DNA from: Nephromyces sp. MM_2019
Lineage: Eukaryota; Apicomplexa; Aconoidasida; Nephromycida
NCBI GenBank assembly: GCA_015657535.1
Contig: JADHZB010000166.1
Span: forward strand, 1 to 45,800
DNA: 45,800 nt
Direction of reading: 5' to 3'
Part shown: one piece after another, positions 10,308 through 22,277 of the stretch
Position numbering within the stretch: position 1 is the stretch's first letter
How the letters are laid out: each line of letters begins with the position of its first letter
Made by a program: the position numbers and the translations under genes
Notes under the pieces: generated by a model
The model's database searches: none
What the model saw: the letters and a program-made list of their open reading frames with translations, nothing else
What the model was told of the DNA's origin: nothing

Positions 10308-13300
10308 CTACTCATTTAGTTCAATGGTACTAGGGTTGAAGATATGCTCAACACTCACGTTGAATAGATACTTCTTGCTTGTGCAATAGTGAGGTGAGGT
10401 ACTGAGCTGAATTAATTGCTGCCGGGTTGTTTGCATGTCATCACAATGCTGATCATGATTTTTGCGGCCCTTAATCGGGAATTCCAAAGAAGGACCCCCA
10501 CGCACTGTAATCTTACTTAAATCGACGTCCTCTTTATATTTCCCGTCCACTTTTCCAAGTTCAACATGACCTATAGAGTCCCTCCGAAAAAGTTCAACTT
10601 TCCTAGTAGTAGCAGTAGTACTGTAAGTAGCTCCTTCAGATTCCATCCCCAAGGTAACTTTCCTCGTTTCTGTTGCACGCTCAAAAGTTGTGCTTTCTTC
10701 CTCCTTTACTATTATATTGCAAGAGTGGCTGCGTTTGTAATTTCTGGTTATACTAGTCAACCAAGACTTTGAACTTCCTCTCTTAGTATACGTTGAAAAA
10801 GGAAGTGTTTGAACGGATTGTTCTGTCGTTGCGAGGCTAGAGCGAGAGCGGTTCATGCCTATAACGGGGGTAGAAACCCTCGCGAACTCATCTGCCGCAG
10901 TTGGTGCGCTTATGGATGAATTGACTGGCGGTGCTTCGGGGTCAATAACGTAGGCAACAAAGCGGAGTCTCATATTCCCCATTAAGCGCTTTAGCGGAAT
11001 CGCTCGTAGTAGCGGTATATTTACCACAGACCACTTGAGCAAGTCTAAGTTCATACTGAAAAAAAAGAGGGTAGAAAAAGATAATTATTTTGAAAATCCG
11101 TGCTTTTTTCGGACCAGTGTGAGGATTTTAAGGTCATTGTTTTTTGTTTTGCGCGCGCTTGGAATTCAATCAAATTTGCAATGCAACGGTTGACGCACTT
11201 TTCAGTATCAAAAAAAGAGAGTTACCACCGCAAAAAAATGCAAGCAATTGAAGGAGGTACGCCGTGACCAACTAGCGCGAAATATGAGAGGGAGAGGGGT
11301 TCTTCTTGCATTCTTACAATCGAACAAGCTCCAGCGTCACTAAGGAGAATGTAGACAAAGATATAACTCTGCTTGTAGAAATTTCGCTGGAGATGCCTTA
11401 ACTTACGCTCCAGCATAGATGTACGCACATCAATCAGAATGCAAAGACAATGCCTAGTTAAAGGTAGTACAAATAAATCTAAACTAAGCGAGGAATTAAA
11501 GCAAAAAAAAGTGGTAGAAGGTGTTTGTTGACTATCAAAAAGCTACTGGTACCACCAGCTTTTCACATTTAGTTCCGTTTCATAGGGATTTCTGACAGGC
11601 TTGAGTTTGGTGGGGCTACTTTCGCGAGTCCAAACTTCAATGAACTACTATACACATGCTTAAGCTATTGCGAAAAAGCCACCGGCAAACCAGCATATCT
11701 TCATCGCAGTAGATATCACCCCTCTCTTACCTGCTGTACGAAAAGGTATAGACGTTTTCCGGTGAAAAAAATCCTAGCGGATTATTCTGAAGTATGACGC
11801 CTTCGCCTAGCGGAGTTTCGCCATGCTCGTCGTCACTATTATCATCCATATCGCTCATTTTGGGCAGAGCAGAGGCCCTAAATACTGCCGGCTGTTTTCC
11901 TTCACCTTTTGACAGGCCAGGAAACAGTGTAACAAACCTTTTAGAATTATCGGTCCCCGTCTTCTTTTCATGAGAAATCTTTGCTTCCTTTTGCGATACA
12001 CCATCGAATAAATGACTGCGCAGCTTATAGAGCTCAGCAGACTCTGGAGGAAGCTGTCCAAGAACAGGAATATCATAGCACGAGCAACGATGAGAATGAA
12101 CTCCAGCGTGCGAAGTTTTGCTATTCGAGGACGCCAGTTTTGCATCATCATTTTTTCGCGGCTCACATCTTCCTGCAGTGTGAAGTTAAGGCGGAAAGAA
12201 TGTGCAAGCGCATGCATCCACTTAGATTTAGCATACTGTCAAGTGATATCAATACGATTAGCGTGGGGTGTAGTTTAATGTGCAAGCAGCATAGAGCGTA
12301 GAGTATACAATACACAACGCACTACACACAACACACACAACGCACTACACACAACACACAACACACAACACACAACACACAACACACAGCACACACCAAA
12401 CGCCATATAGCATATAACTAGAATCCCTCCCCCCCTTAAACGATCTTCTAAACCAAACACACATACTGAATTACCCTTTACACCCTCCTGATTGGAACTC
12501 TCGCCTTCCCGGGCACCCCCATCACATGTTCCAACTCCCCAAACTTCCTTGCTCCTTTCTTCCACTATTCTCCCCCAACGAAATCCTTCGTTGTGCTCCG
12601 TACACAGCTTTGTCACGTGCACGCAGTGTACAAACGTTGCGAGTGGGAAGACGATATGAGGGTTAACGATCATCAAGCCATCCATTCTATGCTTTGAAGC
12701 TCGCCTAAAAGCGTAAAAGGATGAAGGTTTTCTGATCTTTTTACTATCAGCCTCATTTCTTGATGAGGGCACTTCTCCGGCGGAAGATCGGCGGCCATTG
12801 GGGTTTGCAGGGTCGGTAAAAACCTCCACACCAAACGAATATCTCATCATTCTCCCAATCGACAGTTGAGTAGACATAAAGGATAGTATAGCATTACTTA
12901 TACCTGAGATAGAAGTGGGAAAAAATCCGAATGAATTGCACTAAAAAGTGTGAAGAGGATGGTGTGTGAAGCTTTCGAAGTAGTTTCCACGTAGGATGAC
13001 TTTGTTATGCCTAGATAGCTCATACTGGAGAAAACAATGTATACGTCATGCTCATTTAGGGGTTCAATACAGATACTAAACTCCGACACTTCACAGGAAT
13101 ATATAGATAACCTTGTGTGAGCGGATCCAGTCTCATTATATCATCTAACTCAACTCCAAAGTACACAATTCCCTCAAGAGGAACTTTAAATCTTCCCTGT
13201 ACTTGAATCTCAAGCAGTCTTCTCTTGCCCTCAAACACACTCCTAAACAAAAAAAGACTAGTAACGCAAGAAATAAACCTACGAATATCATGACTACATT

Positions 13301-14883
13301 TTCAGGAAAAAGCAAAGAAATTTATACGATAAAGATGAAGAAAGTTCGCAACTAGTGCATAAAAAAGTCTTTCAAAAACTAGCATCACAGAACAGCGAAA
13401 AAATAAGATTAAAAAAAGCAAAAAGCTACAGATGAGGAATATGATTCGAAAAAGAAACAGCAGATGTAGGTAATGCTATTAAACCAAGTTTTGCAGCAAT
13501 ACAGATTTAAAGGAAGAAACAAAAAGTCCATGAGCAGATAGGTTGCTACTGCTCCAGGTGTGTACATAACTAAAGATAAAGATGATAAATTAAGCAAACA
13601 AAAAAACCAAGAAAACGACGAGAAACACATCACTTTCAGTTATTTCACAAAGTGAGCCAACCCAAATAAACTAGTCCCAGGAGCAGCAACAGCAAAAATC
13701 CCGTGGTGCCAGCAAGGGCATAAAATTTTACAAGCTAGATAAGGCAAAAAATGGTCATCCAAGCAGGTGACAAGAGTTTCCAGCCAACAAGAATTACTTC
13801 CTGCTTTTTCATGGAAAATTCTTTACAGGGGTGTAAGATAACAGCAACAAAAGAGAAAGTTTCTAATAATTTAAAAGAAACTCAAAAATTTATATTAAAA
13901 TTATCAATTTATGTAAAGAAATTAAAATACTAAAGAGTGAATGTTTGCAGAAATCTTCAGGTGCATGTTTGAACTTCTAAAAATCCCCCTGTGTGCTGGA
14001 ATCAGCCAGTGAATTAAAAAAATTTTCCGTGTAACAGCGGTTGCTAATAATGCTATTTTATAAGCTTTGTTCGACTCTAGAGGTAATCTACATCTTCAAA
14101 GCGGAGCCAAGATTGATTAATCAGAAACGAAAAACCCGTTTGATCATCAAACAAACTGCTTCCTATCATGCCTTACACCACATTTCAAACATTGGCTTTT
14201 TTCTCATAAGTAGTTCTGAATGCTATTTTTCTATATTCATGCTCTCTTTTTTCCTTGTATTTTAGCAGATCATCGGTCCTAAAAGCTATTTCTCTCTACC
14301 CCAATTTCCTTTCTTCTTGCATTTGACCGTATCAACAAATTTGCTAGAATATTTTGTTTTTTTTCTAATCAGTGGTGCTTTTTGGGACCTTTACTACCAG
14401 CATTGACTATATTTTGCGTCTTCTCTTTCAAAATAGCAAATTGAGCATAGAAAATACTAAACAGTTCGCCACCTAAAAGGGGAAATTGCCATGGTAAAGT
14501 TGAGCTCAAGGTTTCCAAAGAATTGGCAATTTGTACCTGTATTGAAAATCCTGCACGCCAGTCTCAGGTCGCACAAGAAAAATGAAGAAACCCTCAAAGA
14601 TGTCTGTTTCAAATCGAATAGGGCTCCTAGAATTGATGGGAACTTCAGCATATTCACTGCCATCTGGGATCTCTGGTCCGCCTAGACCACCCTTCCAGCT
14701 TGTATTACCTTTGTCCTCCTCTGGTAAACCAATGGCCGTGCTTTTCTTAGAGCTGCATGCGTCGACCATATAAATCCTCAAACGCGGGAAATTAGCTCCC
14801 TGTTTGAGGCGTGACATTACCGAAGGAGGGTCGCCTAAGGCGGAAAAATCTCGTGGCTCTTTAGTTTCATGCTGCGGATGCAT
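10308..14883 (-). CDS. DUF1769-like (UPF0590) protein, 5 exons
   Basis: Minus-strand exons are 14883-14537, 13242-13112, 12903-12475, 12172-11731 and 11055-10308, total 2097 nt, 698 residues plus TAG. All phases agree. The donors are GTACAA, GTTATC (weak), GTAATT and GTAAGA; the third may instead be GTGTAA at 12483, three codons earlier. Landmarks are RLRIYMVDA (residues 34-42), RFETDIFEGFF (90-100), FEGKRRLLEIQVQGRF (119-134), PHIVFPLA (about 241-248), ENVYTF (441-446), then LLRAIPLKRLMGN and RFVAY (465-485). The FEGKRR...QVQGRF and VYTF blocks are as I remember them in DUF1769 proteins of fungi and protists, whose molecular role is not established. Residues 185-235 are a basic, Ser-rich insertion; the region after 490 is Ser/Thr-rich. 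The frame stays open upstream to a possible acceptor at 14896, so the start may lie further right. A GTGAGT at 10358 could divert the C-terminus. Confidence 0.72.
12311..12397. repeat. CA-based 7-8 bp minisatellite in a DUF1769 intron
   Basis: Units of ACACAAC, alternating with GCACTACACACA near its left end, repeat about ten times. It lies in the 302-nt intron 12474-12173 of the minus-strand gene, so the transcript carries a UG-rich run. It also produces a false Val/Cys-rich reading. Confidence 0.9.
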
Positions 14884-15301
14884 CCTTGGAGTCAACTGAG
14901 GGGTAGTAAGTCACGAATGTTGGAATAAAGAACAGCTTACTCCGTAAGCATGATTGAAGCACTCTGAAAAAGATAGACAGCAGCCTTTAAGCCACTCAAC
15001 TGCTTAATGCAATACCAGAGGGGTTAGAGAGGTATCAACGCGTGTGCTTCAGGTGAGGAACTGGCGAAATAAAAGCATTGGGGATACACGTGTATATTAC
15101 GACGCGTAGAACATAATTGTAAAAAAATTCGCATTACAGCTGCAGAAAAACAGCGGTTTCCAGCAAAAATAAGCTTAAAATAGCTTTTTAATGAATAAAG
15201 GTTATTGAGTTCACGTAATTGTGTGCGCCAAGGCTTTCAAGACTTGCACCATTTGGTCTTAAAATGTGCTACGACATAAAAAAAGCCTCACATTTTTGAC
15301 T
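14884..15301. other. Spacer upstream of the DUF1769 gene
   Basis: About 420 bases between the proposed DUF1769 start and the stop of the next minus-strand open segment. There is no repeat or convincing exon. A CCCCTCAG acceptor-like site at 14896 leaves open an extra 5' exon of the DUF1769 gene. Confidence 0.35.
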
Positions 15302-15816
15302 TTAGCTTTTCTTGGTGACCAAGGTCTCCGAGAGAATTATCTTAACTTTAAAATTTTTTTTGTAGCCCAGTAATTCAAAAATTTTCGTTCTGCACTCGTT
15401 AAGGTCTACAACAAAGGGATAAGGGGCAGTGAGTTTCAGCACTTTAAAATGAATAAAGCTGATCATATGCCTCAGAGAGGCCAAACAAATATCGCTCACG
15501 ATCCTTCTAATAAGTTTTTGGGGTGGAGTCCTCCTAAGCAAAAAGTGCGGTACAAAATTCTTACTTTAGCGGTAAGAACCAACATTTCGTGGTAGCCTAT
15601 ACCAAAGGTATAGACAAACATTGAAACTACTCTTTACCACATGCAAGTCAAGCATGAAATGCCCGCAGCCTACGGGTCAGAAGAAATCACTATCAGCTAA
15701 TGAAAAATTCACAACGGCCTCTTTTCCAGCCTGGAATTTCAAGCACTCATTACCGCTAAAAAGGTTTGAGGAGAGCGAGGCAACCCAATACCTCAAAATA
15801 TCGCTCTCAACCAAAC
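15302..15816 (-). CDS. Tentative terminal exons of an unrecognised minus-strand gene
   Basis: An open block 15533-15302, preceded by TTGCTTAG, encodes 77 codons including the stop. It has protein-like composition and contains TPPQKLIRRIVSDI, VVDLNECRTKIFELLGY and a lysine-rich end (VTKKS). A short upstream block (15816-15792, reading LVESDIL, donor GTATTG) would join it in phase 2. Its acceptor is weak. Further right, 16687-16481 has an open minus-strand segment with a hydrophobic end (LLDTLGVTLLVLLLF) that might belong to the same gene. No family is recognised; the DLNEC...IFELLGY part is faintly like the end of a PUB domain, which is too weak to call. Confidence 0.3.
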
Positions 15817-16000
15817 TTTATTGATGCAGCAACACTCATCATACGTTTTTCCTTGCCACTTTTTTCTTCGCTTAGCGCCTCAAAAAATTTCACCCCCCCT
15901 TAAAACCCATTGCATGTTTCACAGCAAATAAAACTTGCGCTCTGCTATAGGCTGGTTGCCCTGAAGGACCCCAAGAAGGATCAACTTATGACGCAGAGTG

Positions 16001-16112
16001 AGAGACCCCTGCATGAGGGAGAAACCCATGAGGGAAAGGGAAAGACCCCTCCGTGACGGAGAAACCCATGAGGGGGAGGAAGAAACCCCTCCACGGCGGA
16101 GAAACCCATGAG
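16001..16112. repeat. 40-bp tandem repeat, three copies, each with a hairpin
   Basis: ACCCCT recurs at 16005, 16045 and 16085, an exact 40-base period. Units share the core GAAACCCATGAG. Each has a dyad next to ACCCCT: CCCT/AGGG in unit 1, CTCCG/CGGAG with a TGA loop in unit 2 (16049-16061), and CTCC/GGAG in unit 3 (16089-16101). Confidence 0.9.
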
Positions 16113-18511
16113 AATGACAAACTCATGAATGCGATACCCAATGCATAAATTTGGTGGTGCATGGCCCCCAGGCCCTAAAGTACTACTCAGATTGCTTTAG
16201 TTAAAGAAGTTTGGAGATTCGAAAGGATCATGGAACTTGCCCTTCAAGAGAACACGTGAAAATCTATACATTAGTTTTTGCGTCCGACTCTCTATTATTA
16301 AAATAGTTTGACCTTCTGTGTAAGCAAAGGCTTAGTAAATTCCTCTAAGATTCGTTGTATGCGAATAACGACCCCTATTTATTTGTGGCAAGGAACATAT
16401 CTTTGTCTGAATATATATCCCTCATCTTACAGTCGAAGCAAAACCTGCAGGAACCTTTATGGAACCTATGCATTGTACACCTAACAGAGAAGACCTACAA
16501 ACAACAGGAGAACTAACAAAGTTACCCCAAGCGTGTCTAGAAGACTAACTAGAAATGTAATTCGTTTCCGCAAGATATGTTTATATATAGAATGTAGCAG
16601 CCATTGTACGGCGGCAACAGCATTTGACAAAGAGTTGCTAGATCGTCCGAGATTCACCGGATGATGTATATTGCTGGCAAGCACCATAATAAACTTTTTT
16701 TATGCCCAAGGCTACACATCTATGTGGTAATATAGATTTAGCAAAAGGCTTCAATTACTTATCATAGTTACAGGCATCTTCCTGCTTTGATATGGAGTAC
16801 CTAGAATGAACCGTTGGGTGCAGAAAACTGCTGCTACTACTTATTAAAAAACCATAAAAGGATAAGCAAAAGGATACAATTCTTATGGGAACCAGTTAAA
16901 ATATACAAAAACGTATATCTAGCACCAAGAAAGGTATTTCTTAAATGAGTGGTGCAATTTCGTTTTAAGATCTTTAGCTCTGGAATTGCTGATATTGCAG
17001 TTATTAGATTTTTTTTTTTTGCCAAATTCTATTATTTTATTAGTTTTATGAAAAGAATCAATTTTTTTATTCTACCACTCTCTTTTTCTGGGGTTTTTTG
17101 AAACTTGATTTTGGGCCTAATGGATATTGCTAGAGAAAGCTCTTCTGTAGCAACCCGCAACAAAAATCGTAATTTTCCAGATTGTGCCAAAAAAGCTGAA
17201 ATCATGTTATACTGCGTCCTACGGGGATTTTAAAGCTGGAGAGTAGATCCAAAACGGAAAAAACTGTCAATATCTTTGCTGAAAGCACATACTATGCGAT
17301 AGTTCATCTACTGACGAATGATGTCAGTCACCGCGTGATCACATTACCATTTATTTTCCAATGTTAACTTGGTTTTTTTTAGGGAAAATCACGCCGTCCT
17401 ACTCATGTGAGCGCAGAAAGGCAACTATTAACGACTGAAAATTAATACGAATAAAAAAACGGTACCAGGATATCGCACTCATAGCAGAAATAGAACCCAG
17501 CTAGACCCTTTACACGCTGGAATCGCTACATAACAGAAAAAATGTTATTCTATATAAATACTTTGCAAGATAAAATATAGCAAAAAGTAATAAACAATAA
17601 ATCAATAGCATTATTGTCTAAAATGCACAGATTTCGAGAGGCTTGCAAAGCAAGCGCATCGACTTTCCGCCATATCAAACCTTGACACGCATGAAGAAAC
17701 GTAGTGATGGAATGAACTAGTTGTTATATTCTCCAGAAATACCAGCTTCCAACATGAACAGGGAGCATATCCCAGTTTCGGCTAAATCTAAATAAGAAAG
17801 GATCCTAGGAAATGGGATACTTATGATCTTTCTACTACCATCGAATTTTTGCACAATATAAGCCGTTATCTATTGGTAAACATGATAGAGCTTGACGCAC
17901 TAGAATACACATTTATTGGAAATATGGGCCTTCTGAATTAACAGGAATTACTTATACTATTATTCTGTAAAATGGTTTAAAACCCCAAGCTATTGATGGA
18001 TTGCCACACTAAGGAACAAGTCACAAAAAAATTAAGTAAACTAATAGAGCAACTTGGAGATCTGAACTTTTTTGTCGAAAATGAAAAAAGAACAAAGCTG
18101 CAATTTTCTACGCTTTCTGCAGGCTTTGAATGATACCAAAAACATACGAAAAGAGCATGATAATGACTAGCTGCATGCTGTAAATGCTATATCACACACA
18201 CACGAGAAAAGTAACTAGGTCATTCAGCAGGTTACTAGTGACATCAAAAACATTCAAAAAAGTATATAAAACTAGTGAGAGTATCTAGATCATTCCTGCT
18301 ATAGAAACCTCCCTTTTTCAGTTCAACCCATTAAATCTTCGAAAAACTACCTTCTACATTCCTTTGCAGCAAAGCAGTTCATTCCAGAAATTATTACCAA
18401 ACGCTTTGAACCCTCATATAATTAGCTCAATACCCATAAAAAACTCACAGAAATCTTGTGATTGGTAACTAACAACACGAGGAAGGAAACATTTCCGAAT
18501 TGTGTGCTACA

Positions 18512-18640
18512 CTAATAAACCAAAATTCTCACTTCTTTACTGCTCTAATAAGCCACACTTTCTCGCTTCTTTACTACTCTACTAAACTAAAATTTCTCAC
18601 TTTTTTGCTGCTATAATAAACCAACCATTTTTCTTCTAGT
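18512..18640. repeat. 32-35 bp imperfect tandem repeat, four copies
   Basis: Copies start near 18512, 18544, 18579 and 18611. Each begins CTAATAAACC or a close variant and continues with a TTCTCACTTCTTTACTGCT-like half. The fourth copy is partial. Confidence 0.85.
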
Positions 18641-19220
18641 TTCCACCCATTTAGCTTTATAGTTTTAACTTTCTACACAAAAAACTAGTGAAATCAAGTC
18701 TTGATCTCCATAGTATCTTGTTCATCCCATGTGTCTCGACATTTTCCTAGCATACTCTTAAAGCTGCTCATGATTAAGTTTTCTTCTATTTGCTGGTTTC
18801 TTTATGGCCTTGAAAAACTGAATCGAATTTTTGAGTACCCGTCCTACTGTTGCAAGCCTTATGGAAATGCGTACATATTCAATACTACTAGAAGCAAAGA
18901 AGAAGTGGTGTCCATTCCATTCACTTGCCTATCTGCTCACTATGGGCAGGAGAGAAGGCACTACGGCGATTAAAACATTCCTCAATGTATTTCCAGCCTT
19001 GAGACTTAGCTACTGGAAAAGTCTTTCATTAAGACCTCCAGGGTTGGCGAAGAAGGCGCCTCGCCCATTAGCTACGTGAGGGGCAAGGAGTAAGACAGCA
19101 GATCTTATAGACCAAGTGAATTGTCGTGCTCCTTTCCTAGGCACACGAAACCCAGCCAGCAATACCGTGCCCGTCGGCACCCACGTGATTAGCGCCTAGC
19201 CTTAGCTTCCTAGTGTCCGT

Positions 19221-19342
19221 ACACGCACACACACACGCGCACACACGCACACACGCACACACGCACACACGCACACACGCACACACGCACACACGCACAC
19301 GCACACACGCACACATACACACACACACACGCACACACACAC
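19221..19342. repeat. ACGCACAC 8-bp array
   Basis: About twelve near-perfect units of ACGCACAC with purer CA runs at both ends. It creates long His/Thr-rich and Val/Cys-rich false readings on the two strands. Confidence 0.95.
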
Positions 19343-20287
19343 GGTCGAATTATCGTGTTTCGGATAATTTGACCTTCGTGCCTTCTCTCCAGCTCACACA
19401 CACGCACTAACACGTGCCCCGTGGTTTGTCTGTTACTGCGCACTGCGGCAATTCACATATGCACGCATTCGATGTACCTCCACATTTACCAACCAATACC
19501 AATCAAGTTCGTTTAAGGTTTTTTAAGCTCGATCGCTTTCAGTCTACACGCACAGCAAACACAGGTACCATTTGTGAGTATAGGCTTAATAGAGGCGCCG
19601 GGCCCCATGCCTACTCATAACGCATAGCCACACTCACTACCAACAACACGTGATCACTGCCTATACCGGCTTCTGCGTTACACAGTCACCAGGAGTAGTA
19701 AGCCCGACTCAGGCCGCACACACTCTCATCACCTTGACGTTGCCATGGCTGGTCGCCTGCTCACCAAGGTATAGTGTGGTCTGGCCACCCTGAACTGCCA
19801 CACCCATACCAAGGCTTAGTCGTGGCCCGACCTGACTCGCAACTCACTACTCCCTATGTATTCCCTGAAAGTTCGCGTCGCCGCCGTGGATAGTATATCC
19901 ACGTAACCCTATGTTTTTGGGCGCATTTAGCGTAGCCGCTACTCAAAATGTGTCAAATTTTGTAAATAACTCAGGCAAACTTACATATAAAATAAAAACA
20001 AGTAGTATTATATGATCTAAATACTTCCCATTATATCTTGTTCAACTTTCGCGGATTTTCTTTGATGTTTACATATTGCGACATGTTCCTGCATTTTTGC
20101 GCTGGTGAGCGCGGCGAGGCAAGCTTCAGTGCCAAATTCATAACTTCAGATATAGTGGATGTTTTTGCCTCGTATCAATGCTAGATCCTATATTAACTAA
20201 TTGTGAGTTCATGTAGACTATTACCAACCACCCACAGTCACTCCTTCACTTAGCTTTCAATGCATCAACACACCTTATACACTAGAG

Positions 20288-20356
20288 CAGGCTATTTACT
20301 AGCCTATGCCTAGACTAGGCCTATACTAGGCTATCTCTGTGCCTGTCTATAGCCTA
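20288..20356. repeat. Palindrome-rich GCCTA/TAGGC block
   Basis: GCCTA and its complement TAGGC occur several times within about 70 bases, including the near-palindrome GCCTAGACTAGGC. The block could fold into a multi-stem structure in single-stranded form. Confidence 0.7.
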
Positions 20357-20565
20357 ATCAGGATTTTTCATCCCTCATTTCGTAGTACCAAAGAATAGCA
20401 CGGGAGGGAGGATAATTGGATAGTGATACAATCTTCACGCGTATGAAATCCTAGAACTTCTACGTCACCATTGCAGCATACGCGGAGTCTTTAGGGATGG
20501 TGCTAGAGTCGTAGTTTTCCGCACCCTATTTTATTGCAGAATAGCCACCAGCCTGTACGGCACTT

Positions 20566-20765
20566 CGTCAAATTAGCCTCTTCTTTCCTGTCTGCGATTG
20601 CCATACACGCCTCTACTCAACAGGCACGCGCTCTTTACCTCGTCAAATTTGCCCCTTCTTTCTTGTGTGATTATCATACATTTCTCCACACACACACACT
20701 CTTTTCCTCAAGTTCACCTCTTCTTTCTTGTGTTATTATTGCGTACTTTTCCACACACACACTGC
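20566..20765. repeat. 66-75 bp imperfect direct repeat, three copies
   Basis: Copies begin near 20566, 20641 and 20707. They share CGTCAAATT-GCC (third copy CCTCAAGTTCACC), then CTTCTTTC-TGTG and a degenerate half; copies 2 and 3 end in TTTTCCACACACAC-like sequence. Confidence 0.75.
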
Positions 20766-21759
20766 TAGCTTCAGATCTGTTTGGTGCTTGGTACCCTGCA
20801 TTCTACACGATTCCAGCTTAAATAGTCACTTCAATAATTTTACGCTTCTTGCCTTTGTGTAACAGCACCAAATGAATCTCAAAAATTTCTCCCTCCTCTT
20901 CATTTTTCAAAATATTCAGTATGCACTGTGATCCCCCATTATCCACAGCATTTAGCCGGTGGTTTTCATGGACTTGTCGTTTTGTGAGTTCATCTTTGAT
21001 TTCCTAGTGTGCTAGCTCTTGTGCATCTTTTAGTGTAGGCGAAAGCACTTTGTGCTGTGTGTGCTATCACGAATATTCACTCTTGTTTGGAGCCGCAAAG
21101 ACACTCTTATTCAGCGCAGCTAATGCCTTCTTGCAATCAACCATCACCGCTTCTTGCAATTAAACATCTCATCTCCTTCCAGTCAACCGTCTTCTCTTTT
21201 TTGGAATAGCTCCTAATCCTGCTTACTTTACCGACATTTTTAAGAAATTTGTGACTTCTTATTGAGTATACTGCGTAGTTTCTTCTTTTTGGGTGGGAGT
21301 GACGGAGTGTGTTGCTTGCTCAGCCCAAAATAATTCTTCCATGCGGTATATATATGGCAGTTACAATCAGATGGTGGAGACGCTAGCAATTCTAGGTTAT
21401 ATAGTGAAAAATAATTTAAAACAATCTGATGTTTAATTTTTAGAGAATATCACCCATATAATCCCAATTATACTAGGAGGTCCTATTATAGCAGCAAAAC
21501 TATTAAAAAACCCACTGATTTTTGGCGCATATTTTCCTGCTTTGTGAGACTTGGTGGCAATTACTATGGTGTGCATTCTTTGTTTTAACACTCTCTCAAA
21601 TAGAGTCGTATTTTTTCATTATTCTTTCTCATCTTCACTTTTTTTCCCCCCAAAAACTGGGAATTTCTATAAAAAAGGCTTATTTTAAAGAGAAGAAGAG
21701 CTTATGACTCTTATGTGGATTTATTAGGAGAAATGTTGGATTTATTGGGGAAAGTTCTG

Positions 21760-21819
21760 CTGCCTTGAGAGATCCTGCACTACCTTAGGGGATCCTCTAC
21801 TACCCTGAGAGATGCTCTG
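21760..21819. repeat. 20-bp tandem repeat, three copies
   Basis: Three consecutive 20-base units start at 21760, 21780 and 21800. They share CT-CC-T-AG-GAT-CTCT with scattered changes. Confidence 0.85.
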
Positions 21820-22277
21820 AATTCACTTGGATGTACTCTGCTACCGTTGGGTTGCTCTGCAGAGATGTGCTTACCAACACAATTCTCCTAACTTTCTTCG
21901 TACTCCTGAAGGAAGCTTAGATATCGATGATAAACCAAGACTGAGCTGCTGGCACTTCAATGATTCTTTGTATCCCTACTTTTCCACTTGCATGCTAGCT
22001 CCATCATACCGCAATGTATACCTGATGATTATTCAGGCCTTTCAGCTAATATTTTGTGGCTCAAAATGCTTATAATTTGAGCATCATTTTTTTGGGAATT
22101 TCGCTCTACTTTTCTAGGTGCTTCGCGCTGCATTTTCCCTGTTAAACCTATAAATTTTGGGCAATTTTTCTTCAGAACTCATTCTCATCCTTTAGATTCA
22201 TATCTCTTTATTTTTCAGTCTCTCCTTTTCTCGTTTTGATTCCACCAGTTGGTGGGATCAACCTCTCTGTTGATGTA

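Larger units (their letters stand above)
15817..22277. other. Gene-poor stretch of about 6.5 kb with several tandem repeats
   Basis: Apart from the doubtful segment at 16687-16481, no exon with good splice sites was found. It contains a 40-bp hairpin repeat (16001-16112), a 32-35 bp repeat (18512-18640), an 8-bp CA-type array (19221-19342), a palindrome-rich block (20288-20356), a 66-75 bp repeat (20566-20765), two degenerate copies of a CTTCTTGCAAT word (about 21127-21195) and a 20-bp triplet (21760-21819). The block 19130-20120 looks richer in G and C than its surroundings. This should also hold the 5' region of the DGAT2 gene. Confidence 0.5.

Noticed and set aside
16001..16112. A CRISPR array
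   Set aside because: Three short hairpin repeats in direct tandem, with no unique spacers, in a eukaryotic genome.
18831..19079. A possible coding segment with a Pro/Arg/Lys-rich end
   Set aside because: No start context, splice sites or family similarity; two overlapping frames look equally good.
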